Assembly (NCBI GenBank): GCA_015486905.1
Contig: WFQV01000119.1
Coordinates: 1 to 14,502, forward strand
Reading direction: 5' to 3'
DNA from: Melioribacteraceae bacterium
GTDB taxonomy: Bacteria > Bacteroidota > Ignavibacteria > Ignavibacteriales > Melioribacteraceae
Length of the DNA stretch: 14,502 bases
The notes beneath the pieces were generated by a model that saw only the letters and a list, made by a program, of their open reading frames with translations, was not told the DNA's origin and made no database searches. Below are positions 6,440 to 14,458 of this stretch, in pieces. A program made the translations under genes and the position numbers. The stretch's first letter is position 1; every line of letters starts with the position of its first letter.

Positions 6440-7378
6440 ATGAAAATATACACGGACAATACACAAATAGTTAAAGATTCTAACACTGTGGTTACAATCG
6501 GTACGTTCGACGGCGTACATTTGGGACACAGAAAAATTTTGTCCGAAACGGCAAAGAAAGCCGCCGAATACGGCGGGAGGAATTTTTTAATTACTTTTCA
6601 TCCCCATCCGAGAGCAGTGGTTTCGGAAAATTACAAAATGAAATTGTTGACTACAACCGAAGAAAAAGTAAAACTTTTGGAGAGGTACGGGATTGAAAAT
6701 GTTTACGTAATCAACTTTACAAAAGAATTTGCAAAGCTCTCTTCGGAAGATTTCGTGAGGGAAATAATCTGTAATAAAATCGGCGCTAAGCATTTGGTGA
6801 TCGGTTACGATCATAAGTTCGGTAAGGATAGGAAAGGTGATGAGCATCTCCTGCAGGAACTGGGCGAAAAATTTGATTTTGATGTATCTGCAATTCCGCC
6901 TGTAGAGATGGACGGAGAAATAATCAGCAGTACATTAATAAGGAGAAATTTGCTGGCGGGGAAAGTTCAGAAAGCGAACAAAATGCTCGGAAGGGAATAT
7001 TCCATTGAGGGCAAAGTCGTTAAAGGTTCAATGCGCGGTAGAACGTTGGGATTCCCCACTGCCAATATTGAAGTTGATTCCGAGGAGAAGTTGATTCCCT
7101 CCAACGGAGTTTACGTTGTTAAGGTCAAAGTTCGGGAGGAAATTAAATTCGGATTGCTTAATATCGGTTTCCGTCCCACATTTGGTAACGGGGAAGAACT
7201 CTTTATTGAAGTGCACATCTTTGATTTTGACGAAGAGATTTATAATTTTAAACTGAGAATTGAGTTTTTAGAGTATTTGCGTCCCGAAATCAAATTCAAA
7301 GGTAAAGAAGAATTGATTCGGCAGATAAATAAAGACAAAGAAGAAGCAATAAATTTTGTTAGTAATTTAGTTAATTAA
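6440..7378 (+). CDS. ribF: Bifunctional riboflavin kinase / FAD synthetase
   Basis: RibF phosphorylates riboflavin to FMN and adenylylates FMN to FAD in the cytoplasm. The 312 residues show the bacterial two-domain layout. The N-terminal nucleotidyltransferase has GTFDGVHLGH (21-30, containing the HxGH motif) and ISSTLIRR. The C-terminal flavokinase has GRTLGFPTAN (200-209) and the FIEVHIFDFDEEIYN stretch with the conserved Glu. It lies 11 nt after truB, which leaves no room for an FMN riboswitch, so expression should follow the operon. Its FMN product is the cofactor of the dihydrouridine synthase encoded further downstream. Confidence 0.96.
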   Translation: MKIYTDNTQIVKDSNTVVTIGTFDGVHLGHRKILSETAKKAAEYGGRNFLITFHPHPRAVVSENYKMKLLTTTEEKVKLLERYGIENVYVINFTKEFAKLSSEDFVREIICNKIGAKHLVIGYDHKFGKDRKGDEHLLQELGEKFDFDVSAIPPVEMDGEIISSTLIRRNLLAGKVQKANKMLGREYSIEGKVVKGSMRGRTLGFPTANIEVDSEEKLIPSNGVYVVKVKVREEIKFGLLNIGFRPTFGNGEELFIEVHIFDFDEEIYNFKLRIEFLEYLRPEIKFKGKEELIRQINKDKEEAINFVSNLVN

Positions 7379-7379
7379 T

Positions 7380-7400
7380 CCCGGTCGCGGCTGGGGTTGG
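7380..7400 (+). promoter_or_regulatory. GC-rich patch upstream of rpsO, possible S15 leader element
   Basis: Positions 7380-7396 are 15 of 17 G or C in an otherwise AT-rich 50-nt gap. CCG (7381-7383) can pair with CGG (7388-7390), or CCC (7380-7382) with GGG (7394-7396). S15 is known to repress its own mRNA in several bacteria through unrelated leader folds. This patch is in the right place for such a site, but the match is positional only. Confidence 0.3.
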
Positions 7401-7416
7401 ATTGAATAGTAAAAAT

Positions 7417-7421
7417 AGGAG
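7417..7421 (+). promoter_or_regulatory. Ribosome binding site of rpsO
   Basis: AGGAG sits 7 nt before ATG 7429 and supports that start over the in-frame TTG at 7402. Confidence 0.85.
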
Positions 7422-7428
7422 AAACGAA

Positions 7429-7698
7429 ATGTCGTTAACAAAAGAAAGAAAACAAGAGATAATCAAAAAGTTCGGTGACAGCGAGAAGGACAGCGGAAAG
7501 GCGGAGGTTCAAGTTGCGCTCTTGACGGAGAGAATTAACAATCTTACCGCTCACTTTGCTTCCAACAAAAAGGACCACGCTTCGAGGAGGGGACTTCTTC
7601 AAATGGTCGGTAAAAGAAGGAGACTCTTGAACTACTTGAAATCCAAAGATATTGAAAGATATCGTACAATAATTAAAGAATTGAAATTAAGGAAATAA
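7429..7698 (+). CDS. rpsO: 30S ribosomal protein S15
   Basis: S15 is a primary 16S rRNA-binding protein of the central domain of the 30S subunit. From ATG 7429 the product is 89 residues, the usual size, beginning MSLTKERKQEIIKKFG as in other S15 proteins. The HFASNKKDHASRRGLLQMVGKRRRLLNYLK core contains the conserved His-Ser/Arg-rich rRNA-binding face. The in-frame TTG at 7402 would add nine residues not found in the family and lies before the SD. pnp follows after 10 nt, as in the classic rpsO-pnp pair. Confidence 0.97.
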   Translation: MSLTKERKQEIIKKFGDSEKDSGKAEVQVALLTERINNLTAHFASNKKDHASRRGLLQMVGKRRRLLNYLKSKDIERYRTIIKELKLRK

Positions 7699-7708
7699 GA
7701 GGTTTTAA

Positions 7709-9811
7709 ATGGAATATGCAAAAGAAATAGAGATTGACGGAAAATCTCTGAAAATTGAAACGGGGAAGTTTGCACGTCAGGCTAACGGCGCTGTAATGGT
7801 TACAATGGGCGGTACGATGGTGCTGGTGGCAGCTACGGCAGCCGACGAGCCGAAGCAGGACATCGACTTTTTACCCCTCTCGGTGGATTACCGCGAAAAG
7901 CCCTCCGCCGCGGGGAAAATACCGGGTGGATTTTTTAAACGCGAAGGGAAACCTACCGAGAAAGAAGTTCTGAGCGCAAGGCTAATAGACAGACCGATTA
8001 GACCCCTCTTTCCCGACGGCTACCGCTACGAATCTCAAATAGCCGCATTTGTTTATTCGTTCGACGGTCAATACGATGCGGACGTTTTGGCGGCAGTTGG
8101 AGCTTCGGCAGCTTTAATGATTTCCGACATTCCCTTCCAAGGACCAATCGGCGAGGTAAGGGTGGTAAGAGTAAACGGAAAATTTATTATTAACCCCACA
8201 CTTACCGAAATAGAGGAAAGCGATTTGGAACTTACCGTCGCCGGTACGGAAGATTCAATAGTAATGGTTGAAGGCGAAGCAAAGGAAGTGGAAGAATCCG
8301 TTCTGCTGCAAGCCTTTGAAGCGGCTCACTTGGAAATTAAAAAAATAGTTGCTCTTCAAAAGGAACTTGCTTCCGAAGCAGGGAAGGAAAAGTTTGAAGC
8401 CGAAGAACCCGTGGTTGACGAAGAACTTTACGAAGATATTAAGAAATTAGCATACGAGCGTTACGTTGAACTCGTTGCTACAATCCTTTCCAAACAAGAA
8501 CGTCAACAGAAGAACAAGGAGTTACAAACGGAAGTCTTGGAAGCTCTTGCCGAAAAGTACCCTGAAAGTGAGCTCGAAATTAAAGGTGTTCTCCACGATA
8601 TGGAGAAGGATTTAATGCGCAAGCAAATTCTTGAAGAAGGGAAAAGATTGGACGGTAGAAATACCACCGAAGTACGTCCCATTTCAATTGAACTCGGCCT
8701 GCTGAAAATGACACACGGCTCGGCTCTCTTTACAAGGGGCGAAACGCAGAGTTTAATGACCCTTACCTTAGGTACGAAAGCCGACGAACAAATAATTGAC
8801 GGATTGCAGGAAGAGTACAAAAAGAGATTTCTTCTTCATTACAACTTCCCGCCCTTTAGCGTTGGTGAGGTTGGAAGATACGGTGCGCCGGGAAGGCGCG
8901 AAATTGGTCATGGTAACCTTGCCGAACGCGCATTAAAAGCCATTATCCCCTCGGAGAAGGATTTCCCTTACACAATCCGCTTGATTTCGGATATCCTCGA
9001 ATCAAACGGCTCATCCTCTATGGCTACCGTTTGCTCCGGCAGTTTGGCCCTGATGGACGGCGGTGTGCCGGTTAAATGCCCTATTGCCGGGATAGCAATG
9101 GGCTTGATTAAACAGGACGAAACGTACCAAATTTTAACCGATATTACCGGAACCGAAGATCACCTTGGCGATATGGATTTCAAAGTTGCCGGCTCGGACA
9201 AAGGCGTTACTGCAATTCAAATGGACATTAAAATAAAAGGACTTTCCTTTGAAATAATGGAAAAAGCATTGGCTCAAGCTAAGGAAGGTAGAATGTTCAT
9301 TTTGGACAAAATGAATTCGGCAATAAGCGCACCGAGAGAAAGCCTTTCGCCTTATGCACCGCGTCTTATTACGTTCCCGATTAACACCGACAAAATCGGT
9401 ACGGTTATCGGCCCCGGCGGTAAGGTAATTCAAAAAATCCAGAAAGATTACGGAGTGGAAGTTTTCATTGAAGAAGACGGCACCGTAAACATTGCTTCCA
9501 CAAGTGCCGAGGGTGCTCAGCAAGCGAAGGAATTTATTAAATCCATCGTTGCCGAACCCGAACTTGGGAAAGATTATTTGGGTAAAGTAGTTAAGCTTAC
9601 GGACTTCGGTGCGTTCATTGAAATTTTACCCGGCGTTCAAGGCTTGCTGCACATCTCGCAAATTGACAATGTAAGAGTTAACAAAGTGAGAGATTATTTC
9701 AAGGAAGGCGATACTGTTAAAGTTCGAATAGTTAAAATGGAAAACGGTAAAATCAGCCTTTCAAGGAAAGTAATCCTTAATTCTCGCGACGAAAAGGAAA
9801 AAGAAAAATAA
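7709..9811 (+). CDS. pnp: Polyribonucleotide nucleotidyltransferase (PNPase)
   Basis: PNPase degrades RNA 3'-to-5' by phosphorolysis and can add tails in the reverse reaction; it works as a trimer. The 700 residues are the normal length. Domains in order: RNase PH-like 1 (about 10-140), helical linker (about 145-230), RNase PH-like 2 (about 320-530), KH with GPGGK loop (568-572), and S1 (about 622-692). The catalytic set is intact in DHLGDMDFK: Asp484, Asp490 and Lys492 match the spacing of E. coli D486, D492 and K494. ATG with AGAGG upstream. Last gene of the main operon; a strong terminator follows the stop. Confidence 0.97.
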   Translation: MEYAKEIEIDGKSLKIETGKFARQANGAVMVTMGGTMVLVAATAADEPKQDIDFLPLSVDYREKPSAAGKIPGGFFKREGKPTEKEVLSARLIDRPIRPLFPDGYRYESQIAAFVYSFDGQYDADVLAAVGASAALMISDIPFQGPIGEVRVVRVNGKFIINPTLTEIEESDLELTVAGTEDSIVMVEGEAKEVEESVLLQAFEAAHLEIKKIVALQKELASEAGKEKFEAEEPVVDEELYEDIKKLAYERYVELVATILSKQERQQKNKELQTEVLEALAEKYPESELEIKGVLHDMEKDLMRKQILEEGKRLDGRNTTEVRPISIELGLLKMTHGSALFTRGETQSLMTLTLGTKADEQIIDGLQEEYKKRFLLHYNFPPFSVGEVGRYGAPGRREIGHGNLAERALKAIIPSEKDFPYTIRLISDILESNGSSSMATVCSGSLALMDGGVPVKCPIAGIAMGLIKQDETYQILTDITGTEDHLGDMDFKVAGSDKGVTAIQMDIKIKGLSFEIMEKALAQAKEGRMFILDKMNSAISAPRESLSPYAPRLITFPINTDKIGTVIGPGGKVIQKIQKDYGVEVFIEEDGTVNIASTSAEGAQQAKEFIKSIVAEPELGKDYLGKVVKLTDFGAFIEILPGVQGLLHISQIDNVRVNKVRDYFKEGDTVKVRIVKMENGKISLSRKVILNSRDEKEKEK

Positions 9812-9821
9812 CGGTTTATCG

Positions 9822-9860
9822 GAAGAGCCGAGCTTTTCTAATCGGCTCTTCTTATTTTTT
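9822..9860 (+). terminator. Intrinsic terminator after pnp
   Basis: GAAGAGCCGA (9822-9831) pairs perfectly with TCGGCTCTTC (9842-9851) around a 10-nt loop, followed by TTATTTTTT (9852-9860). The T-run lies only on the + strand side. It starts 10 nt after the pnp stop and ends 19 nt before the dusB start. Confidence 0.92.
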
Positions 9861-9879
9861 AACTAAGTTTTGAATTAAA

Positions 9880-10953
9880 GTGAAATTGTTTGGAATAGAT
9901 TTTGGCAAATTAATTTTAGCTCCCATGGCGGAGATTAGCGATGCGGCTTTCAGAAAAATCTCCCGTAAATTCGGTGCCGGATTGGTCTTTACCCAAATGG
10001 TAAGCGCCGACGGAGCTTTGAAGAACAATTTCACTACTTTACGTTACCTCTCTTTTGCCCGCAACGAAAAGCCGATAGGCGTTCAAGTGCTGGGTAACGA
10101 CCCTAAAATTTTGGGTCCCGCGGTAAAAGAAATTTTAAAATTTAATCCCGACATCATCGATCTAAACAGCGGTTGCCCCGTAAGTAAAGTAACATCGAAC
10201 AACATGGGTTCGAGTTTAATGGACGACCCTAAGCACCTCGGGAAATTAATAAATTCAATGGTTAAATCTGCCGGCAGCACTCCTATTTCGGTCAAGTTCC
10301 GTTTGGGGAAAGATTTAACCAAAATAAATATTATTGAAAGCGCCAAAGCGGCTGAAGACAACGGCGCCGCTTTTATTACCGTTCACGTTCGTACAAGTAC
10401 GGGTAAATACGACGAACGCCCGCGCTACGAATGGCTGAACAAAGTTAAAGAGGCGGTTAAAATTCCTCTCGTTGCCAACGGCTCTATCTTTAGCTTGGAA
10501 GACGCTTTGTACGTAAAAGAAAATTTTAATGTTGACGGGCTGATGATTGCCCGCGGTGCGTTGGGAAATCCTTTTATTTTCCAACGTTTCAACACATTTA
10601 CTGAAAAAGGTTTTGATCCGGGTCCGCCGGATTTGAGTCTCGTTAAAGAGACTTTATTTGAACACATTAATCTTCTAAAGCTTGAATTCGGTGAAATTCT
10701 TGCTTTGGACAAAGCCAAAAAACACTCAATCTGGTACCTTAGGGAATACAACGGAATTACAAAATTATTGGAAAAAATTTTTGCGGTTAAAGATTTGAAT
10801 TCACTTTACGAATTACTTGAAAATCATTTTAATAAAATTCTAAGTGGGTTTTATCCCGAAGAAGACAGAGCAATAATTCAAGAAAAGTTTTTTAAAAGGG
10901 TGCTTTTTTGGCTGTTAGAAGATAATTACAAAATATTATCAAAAACAGCGTGA
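9880..10953 (+). CDS. dusB: tRNA-dihydrouridine synthase (DusB/NifR3-like)
   Basis: Dus enzymes use FMN and NADPH to reduce specific uridines in tRNA to dihydrouridine. The 357-residue product has a TIM-barrel Dus domain: the LAPMAEISDAAFRKI entry motif, DLNSGCPVSKV with the catalytic Cys99, VKFRLG, ITVHVRT, LVANGSI, and the FMN-phosphate loop MIARGALGNPFIFQ. Residues after about 250 form the helical C-terminal domain. The start is GTG 9880, which fits the family N-terminus; no SD is visible. The family is certain; the DusB subtype is less so. The gene begins only 19 nt after the pnp terminator T-run, so its promoter must overlap the terminator or lie inside pnp, or it depends on read-through. 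The RNase G gene follows 10 nt later. Confidence 0.9.
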   Translation: MKLFGIDFGKLILAPMAEISDAAFRKISRKFGAGLVFTQMVSADGALKNNFTTLRYLSFARNEKPIGVQVLGNDPKILGPAVKEILKFNPDIIDLNSGCPVSKVTSNNMGSSLMDDPKHLGKLINSMVKSAGSTPISVKFRLGKDLTKINIIESAKAAEDNGAAFITVHVRTSTGKYDERPRYEWLNKVKEAVKIPLVANGSIFSLEDALYVKENFNVDGLMIARGALGNPFIFQRFNTFTEKGFDPGPPDLSLVKETLFEHINLLKLEFGEILALDKAKKHSIWYLREYNGITKLLEKIFAVKDLNSLYELLENHFNKILSGFYPEEDRAIIQEKFFKRVLFWLLEDNYKILSKTA

Positions 10954-10963
10954 GAAGTTTAAA

Positions 10964-12529
10964 TTGATTAAAGAAATAATTATTAACTCGTCTGTCACTC
11001 AAAACAGAGTGGCAATAACAGAGGACCATAAACTGGTCGATTTTTTTGTTGACCACTTGGATAAGAAACGAATGGTGGGCGATATTTACTTGGGACGTGT
11101 AGCAAGGGTTTTACCCGGAATACGTGCCGCATTCATCGACATTGGTCTTAAACACGATGCATTCCTTCATTTCTCGGATGTCGGAAGCACCATCGGTCAA
11201 CTCCAATCTCTTTTGGACGAAGATTACGACTCGGAGCCTGACGAAGAGGACTTCGAGCAGGTTGGCTTCAAAAGTTATTCGCAAAATCTTTCGACACACG
11301 AAATAACCCAAAAGTTAAAAAAAGGGCATGATATTATTATTCAAATAATTAAAGAGCCCGTTAAAGGGAAAGGTGTAAGAGTCTCCTCCTCGGTTTCGAT
11401 TCCGGGGCGTTTTTGCGTCCTGCTGCCCTTCGACAGAAAGAAAGGGATTTCCAAGAAGATTACAAATTACAAAGAAAGAAAACGGCTTCAGAAAATTGCC
11501 CGCTCTATTGTTCCTTCGAACTTTGGAATAATAATTCGTACCGCCGCAAAGGGACAGAACGAAAACATCATTGCCGCGGATTTGAAATATTTGTTAAAGA
11601 CGTGGGAAGAGATTCAGGAAAGTATCCAAAATTCAAGCCCCCCTGCTTTGGTTTACAAAGATGTTTCCACAACTTTGAGCGTTATCAGGGATTTGTTTAC
11701 ACCCGATATTAACAAAGTGTTCATCGATTCAAAAAAAGTTTTTAAAGAGATTAGGAATTACGTACGGTTTATGCAACCCGAACTTTTGGAAAGAATTGAA
11801 CTTTACAAAGGCAACGAACCGATTTTCGAAGCTTTTAAAATTGAACAGCAAGTTCACGAAATGTTTTCCAAAAGGGTGTACCTGCCGAGCGGCGGCTACA
11901 TTGTAATAGAACAGACGGAAGCAATGACGGTAATAGACGTCAACAGCGGTCGATACGCTGCCAAAAAAGAACAGGAGTTGAATTCCTTAAAAACCGATTT
12001 GGAAGCTTCCCGCGAAATTGTACGCCAACTTAGACTGCGGGACATCGGCGGTTTGATTGTGGTTGATTTTATTGACCTCGAAGATGAAAAAAATCGTAAG
12101 AAGATTTACGACGAACTTAGGAAAGAATTCCGACGCGACAGAGCAAAAACAGCAATGCTGCCAATGACCGATTTCGGCTTAATGCAAATCACGCGGCAGA
12201 GAATCCGCGAAAACATTTTGCAATCGACCTACGAACCTTGCCCTTACTGCCAAGGTACGGGTTGGTTGATTAGGAAAGATAATCTTATTTACGACATTGA
12301 AGAGTGGTTAAAAAAATACAAACTGCAAGGTAAGGAAAAAAGTCTGAAGTTAATTGTGCACCCTTCACTCGGCAGAAAATTGAAGCAAGGGAAAATTTCA
12401 ACTTACATTAAATTTAAGTTTAAGTATTTCCTTAGACTTAAACTTGTTGAGGATGAAAAAATGGACCCCTCGTCGTTCAAGATTGTCTCAGCCAGAACGG
12501 ATGAAGATCTTACGGAAGAATTTTCCTAA
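10964..12529 (+). CDS. rng: Ribonuclease G (RNase E/G family)
   Basis: RNase E/G enzymes cleave single-stranded AU-rich RNA and process rRNA ends. At 521 residues it is slightly longer than E. coli RNase G (489) and lacks the long RNase E scaffold. The N-terminal S1 region has GDIYLGRVARVLPGIRAAFIDIG, interrupted by an acidic insertion (about residues 82-103) rich in Asp and Glu. The catalytic metal-binding acids are present as Asp325 in VIDVNSG and Asp368 in VVDFID. The zinc-link CPYC (Cys426, Cys429) begins the CPxCxGTG motif used for dimerisation. Start is TTG 10964 with GAGAAG upstream, 10 nt after the dihydrouridine synthase gene. The symbol could also be given as cafA. Confidence 0.94.
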   Translation: MIKEIIINSSVTQNRVAITEDHKLVDFFVDHLDKKRMVGDIYLGRVARVLPGIRAAFIDIGLKHDAFLHFSDVGSTIGQLQSLLDEDYDSEPDEEDFEQVGFKSYSQNLSTHEITQKLKKGHDIIIQIIKEPVKGKGVRVSSSVSIPGRFCVLLPFDRKKGISKKITNYKERKRLQKIARSIVPSNFGIIIRTAAKGQNENIIAADLKYLLKTWEEIQESIQNSSPPALVYKDVSTTLSVIRDLFTPDINKVFIDSKKVFKEIRNYVRFMQPELLERIELYKGNEPIFEAFKIEQQVHEMFSKRVYLPSGGYIVIEQTEAMTVIDVNSGRYAAKKEQELNSLKTDLEASREIVRQLRLRDIGGLIVVDFIDLEDEKNRKKIYDELRKEFRRDRAKTAMLPMTDFGLMQITRQRIRENILQSTYEPCPYCQGTGWLIRKDNLIYDIEEWLKKYKLQGKEKSLKLIVHPSLGRKLKQGKISTYIKFKFKYFLRLKLVEDEKMDPSSFKIVSARTDEDLTEEFS

Positions 12530-12596
12530 TTGTTAATATTTTAATATCGGATTTTAGTTCTTAACTTTAAAGGTTAAGTTTACCGGAATATTTACT

Positions 12597-12603
12597 GAGG
12601 TGA
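12597..12603 (+). promoter_or_regulatory. Ribosome binding site of gcvT
   Basis: GAGGTGA is complementary to the 16S anti-SD over 7 bases and sits just before ATG 12608. It is the strongest SD in the window. The 78-nt gap before gcvT probably also holds its promoter, but I see no clear -35/-10 pair. Confidence 0.8.
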
Positions 12604-12607
12604 GAAA

Positions 12608-13696
12608 ATGAAGAAGACTAAACTTTTTAAAGTTCACGAAAAATTAGGCGCTAAGATTGTTGACTTTGCCGGCTTTGCAATGCCGGTGCAGTATTTTTCA
12701 ATTATTGGAGAACATTTGAACGTAAGAAACGGAGTAGGTGTTTTCGATGTTTCTCACATGGGCGAGTTTTTCGTCAAAGGTGAGAAGGCTCTCGACTTTG
12801 TGCAGTACGCTACCGTTAACAATGCTGCAAAATTAACCGAAGGGCGAGTTCAATATTCCGCAATGTGTTACCCCGATGGCGGAATTGTTGACGACTTGCT
12901 GGTTTACAAGATAAGTGACACTGAGTTTATGTTAGTGGTAAATGCTTCGAATATCGAAAAGGATTTTGACTGGCTACAGGAAAACAACAAGTTCGGAGTG
13001 GAGTTAACTAATGCCAGTGACGATTATTCACTCTTGGCTGTTCAAGGTCCAAAGTCGAAAGAAACGGTTCAAAAGATTTGTGACAAAGAATTGGATTTGG
13101 AGTATTACCACTATTTCCGCGCGAATGTTGCAGGTATCAATATGCTTGTTTCCCGAACCGGTTACACGGGCGAGTTAGGTTACGAGCTTTATTTTCAAGG
13201 TGACGAAGCGGTTGCGGAAAAAGTTTGGAAAGCCGTTTTCGAAGCCGGAGAGGAATTCGGCATTAAACCGGCGGGACTCGGTGCGCGGGATTCTTTACGT
13301 TTGGAAATGGGATACTGCCTCTACGGCAATGACATTGACAAATCCACCAACCCGCTCGAAGCAGGATTGAGCTGGATTACAAAATTCAAAAAAGGTGATT
13401 TCATCGGACGCGATGCGCTTGTAAAAGTTAAGGAGGAGGGGCTTAAAAGAAAACTCGTTCCCATGCAAACCGGTGAGCGGGCATTCCCGCGCCACGGCTA
13501 CGAAATTTCCGCTGACGGAAAAATAATCGGTCACATTACAAGCGGAACCGTGAGTCCGGTACTGAACAAACCGATTGCAATGGGCTACGTGGATATTGCT
13601 TACGCCGAGCCTGGCGCACAAGTTAATTTTGTTATTCGCGGCAAGGAAGTCCCTGCAATCGTAGTTACTTTACCATTTGTGAAAAAAGAAAAATGA
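12608..13696 (+). CDS. gcvT: Aminomethyltransferase (glycine cleavage system T-protein)
   Basis: The T-protein takes the aminomethyl group from lipoylated H-protein and passes the one-carbon unit to tetrahydrofolate, releasing ammonia. The 362 residues are full length. Family motifs include VDFAGFAMPVQY near the N-terminus, GVFDVSHMGEF, and YPDGGIVDDLLVYK with the acidic pair Asp95-Asp96 where the catalytic Asp is expected. SRTGYTGELGYELYF, GLGARDSLRLEMGYCLYGNDI and the C-terminal GHITSGTVSPVLNKPIAMGYV are also present. Genes for the H and P proteins are not in the window. It ends in a 4-nt ATGA overlap with the next gene, implying translational coupling. Confidence 0.96.
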   Translation: MKKTKLFKVHEKLGAKIVDFAGFAMPVQYFSIIGEHLNVRNGVGVFDVSHMGEFFVKGEKALDFVQYATVNNAAKLTEGRVQYSAMCYPDGGIVDDLLVYKISDTEFMLVVNASNIEKDFDWLQENNKFGVELTNASDDYSLLAVQGPKSKETVQKICDKELDLEYYHYFRANVAGINMLVSRTGYTGELGYELYFQGDEAVAEKVWKAVFEAGEEFGIKPAGLGARDSLRLEMGYCLYGNDIDKSTNPLEAGLSWITKFKKGDFIGRDALVKVKEEGLKRKLVPMQTGERAFPRHGYEISADGKIIGHITSGTVSPVLNKPIAMGYVDIAYAEPGAQVNFVIRGKEVPAIVVTLPFVKKEK

Positions 13697-14439
13697 AGAT
13701 AAACGTTTTACTTTCGCCGCTTAATGCCGACGAGCTTTATTTTACCGGCAAAACAGTTGTAGTGGTCGATGTTCTACGGGCAACCACTACAATAATTACC
13801 GCGTTGAAAAACGGAGCAAAGGAAATTATTCCGGTTGAGTCTGTTGACTTTGCGGTAAAAGTCTCCGGAGGCTCTTCTTCCGGTCAAACTTTGCTTGCAG
13901 GTGAAAGAAATACCAAAATGATTGAAGGATTTGTACTTGGTAATTCACCTTTGGAATTCAGTGAAGAAGCAATATCGGGCAAGTCGATTATTCATTACAC
14001 AACCAACGGCAGTAAGGCAATTGTAAAAGCCAAATTTGCAGAAAATCTTTTAATTGGTTCTTTTAATAACGTCTCGGCTGTTACCGAACATTTGTTGAAA
14101 CTCGATAGTGATGTCGAGATTCTCTGCGCCGGTTCCAACGGAATGTTTTGCGTGGAAGATACCGTTTGTGCGGGCTGGCTGATTTCAATGCTTCAAGAGA
14201 AAAAGGGAGATTTAATTCTTTCCGATGCGGCGGAAGCAAGCCTGGTACTTAAAAAGCACTACGGTAAAAGAGTTCTTAAAATGCTTAATGAAAGTGAGCA
14301 TGGAAGGCTTTTAATTGAGAACGGCTTCGAGGAAGATTTAAACGTAGCAGGGAAAATTGATTCTACGGATGTAATCCCTGTCTTTTTGCAGGGAACAATT
14401 ACGAGGTACGACCCTAAAAAGTTCGACGATCCGCTTTAA
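13693..14439 (+). CDS. comB: ComB-family 2-phosphosulfolactate phosphatase-like protein
   Basis: The 248-residue product carries the ComB family stretches: VVVVDVLRATTTI (22-34), LLAGERNTKMIEGFVLGNSP (67-86), HYTTNGSKAI (101-110) and a later CAGSNGMFCVEDTVCAG segment. In methanogens ComB removes phosphate from 2-phosphosulfolactate, the second step of coenzyme M synthesis. It is also found in many bacteria not known to make coenzyme M, where the substrate is uncertain. No partner genes (comA, comC-type) are in the window. Its ATG overlaps the gcvT stop by 4 nt, so it is very likely cotranscribed. Family assignment is firm; the reaction here is inferred. Confidence 0.88.
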   Translation: MKINVLLSPLNADELYFTGKTVVVVDVLRATTTIITALKNGAKEIIPVESVDFAVKVSGGSSSGQTLLAGERNTKMIEGFVLGNSPLEFSEEAISGKSIIHYTTNGSKAIVKAKFAENLLIGSFNNVSAVTEHLLKLDSDVEILCAGSNGMFCVEDTVCAGWLISMLQEKKGDLILSDAAEASLVLKKHYGKRVLKMLNESEHGRLLIENGFEEDLNVAGKIDSTDVIPVFLQGTITRYDPKKFDDPL

Positions 14440-14458
14440 AAAATTTCAGAGCTGACAA

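Noticed and set aside
12560..12578. CTTAAC/GTTAAG hairpin between rng and gcvT as a terminator
   Set aside because: Stem is AT-rich and only 6 bp, with just a TTT after it; too weak to call a terminator.
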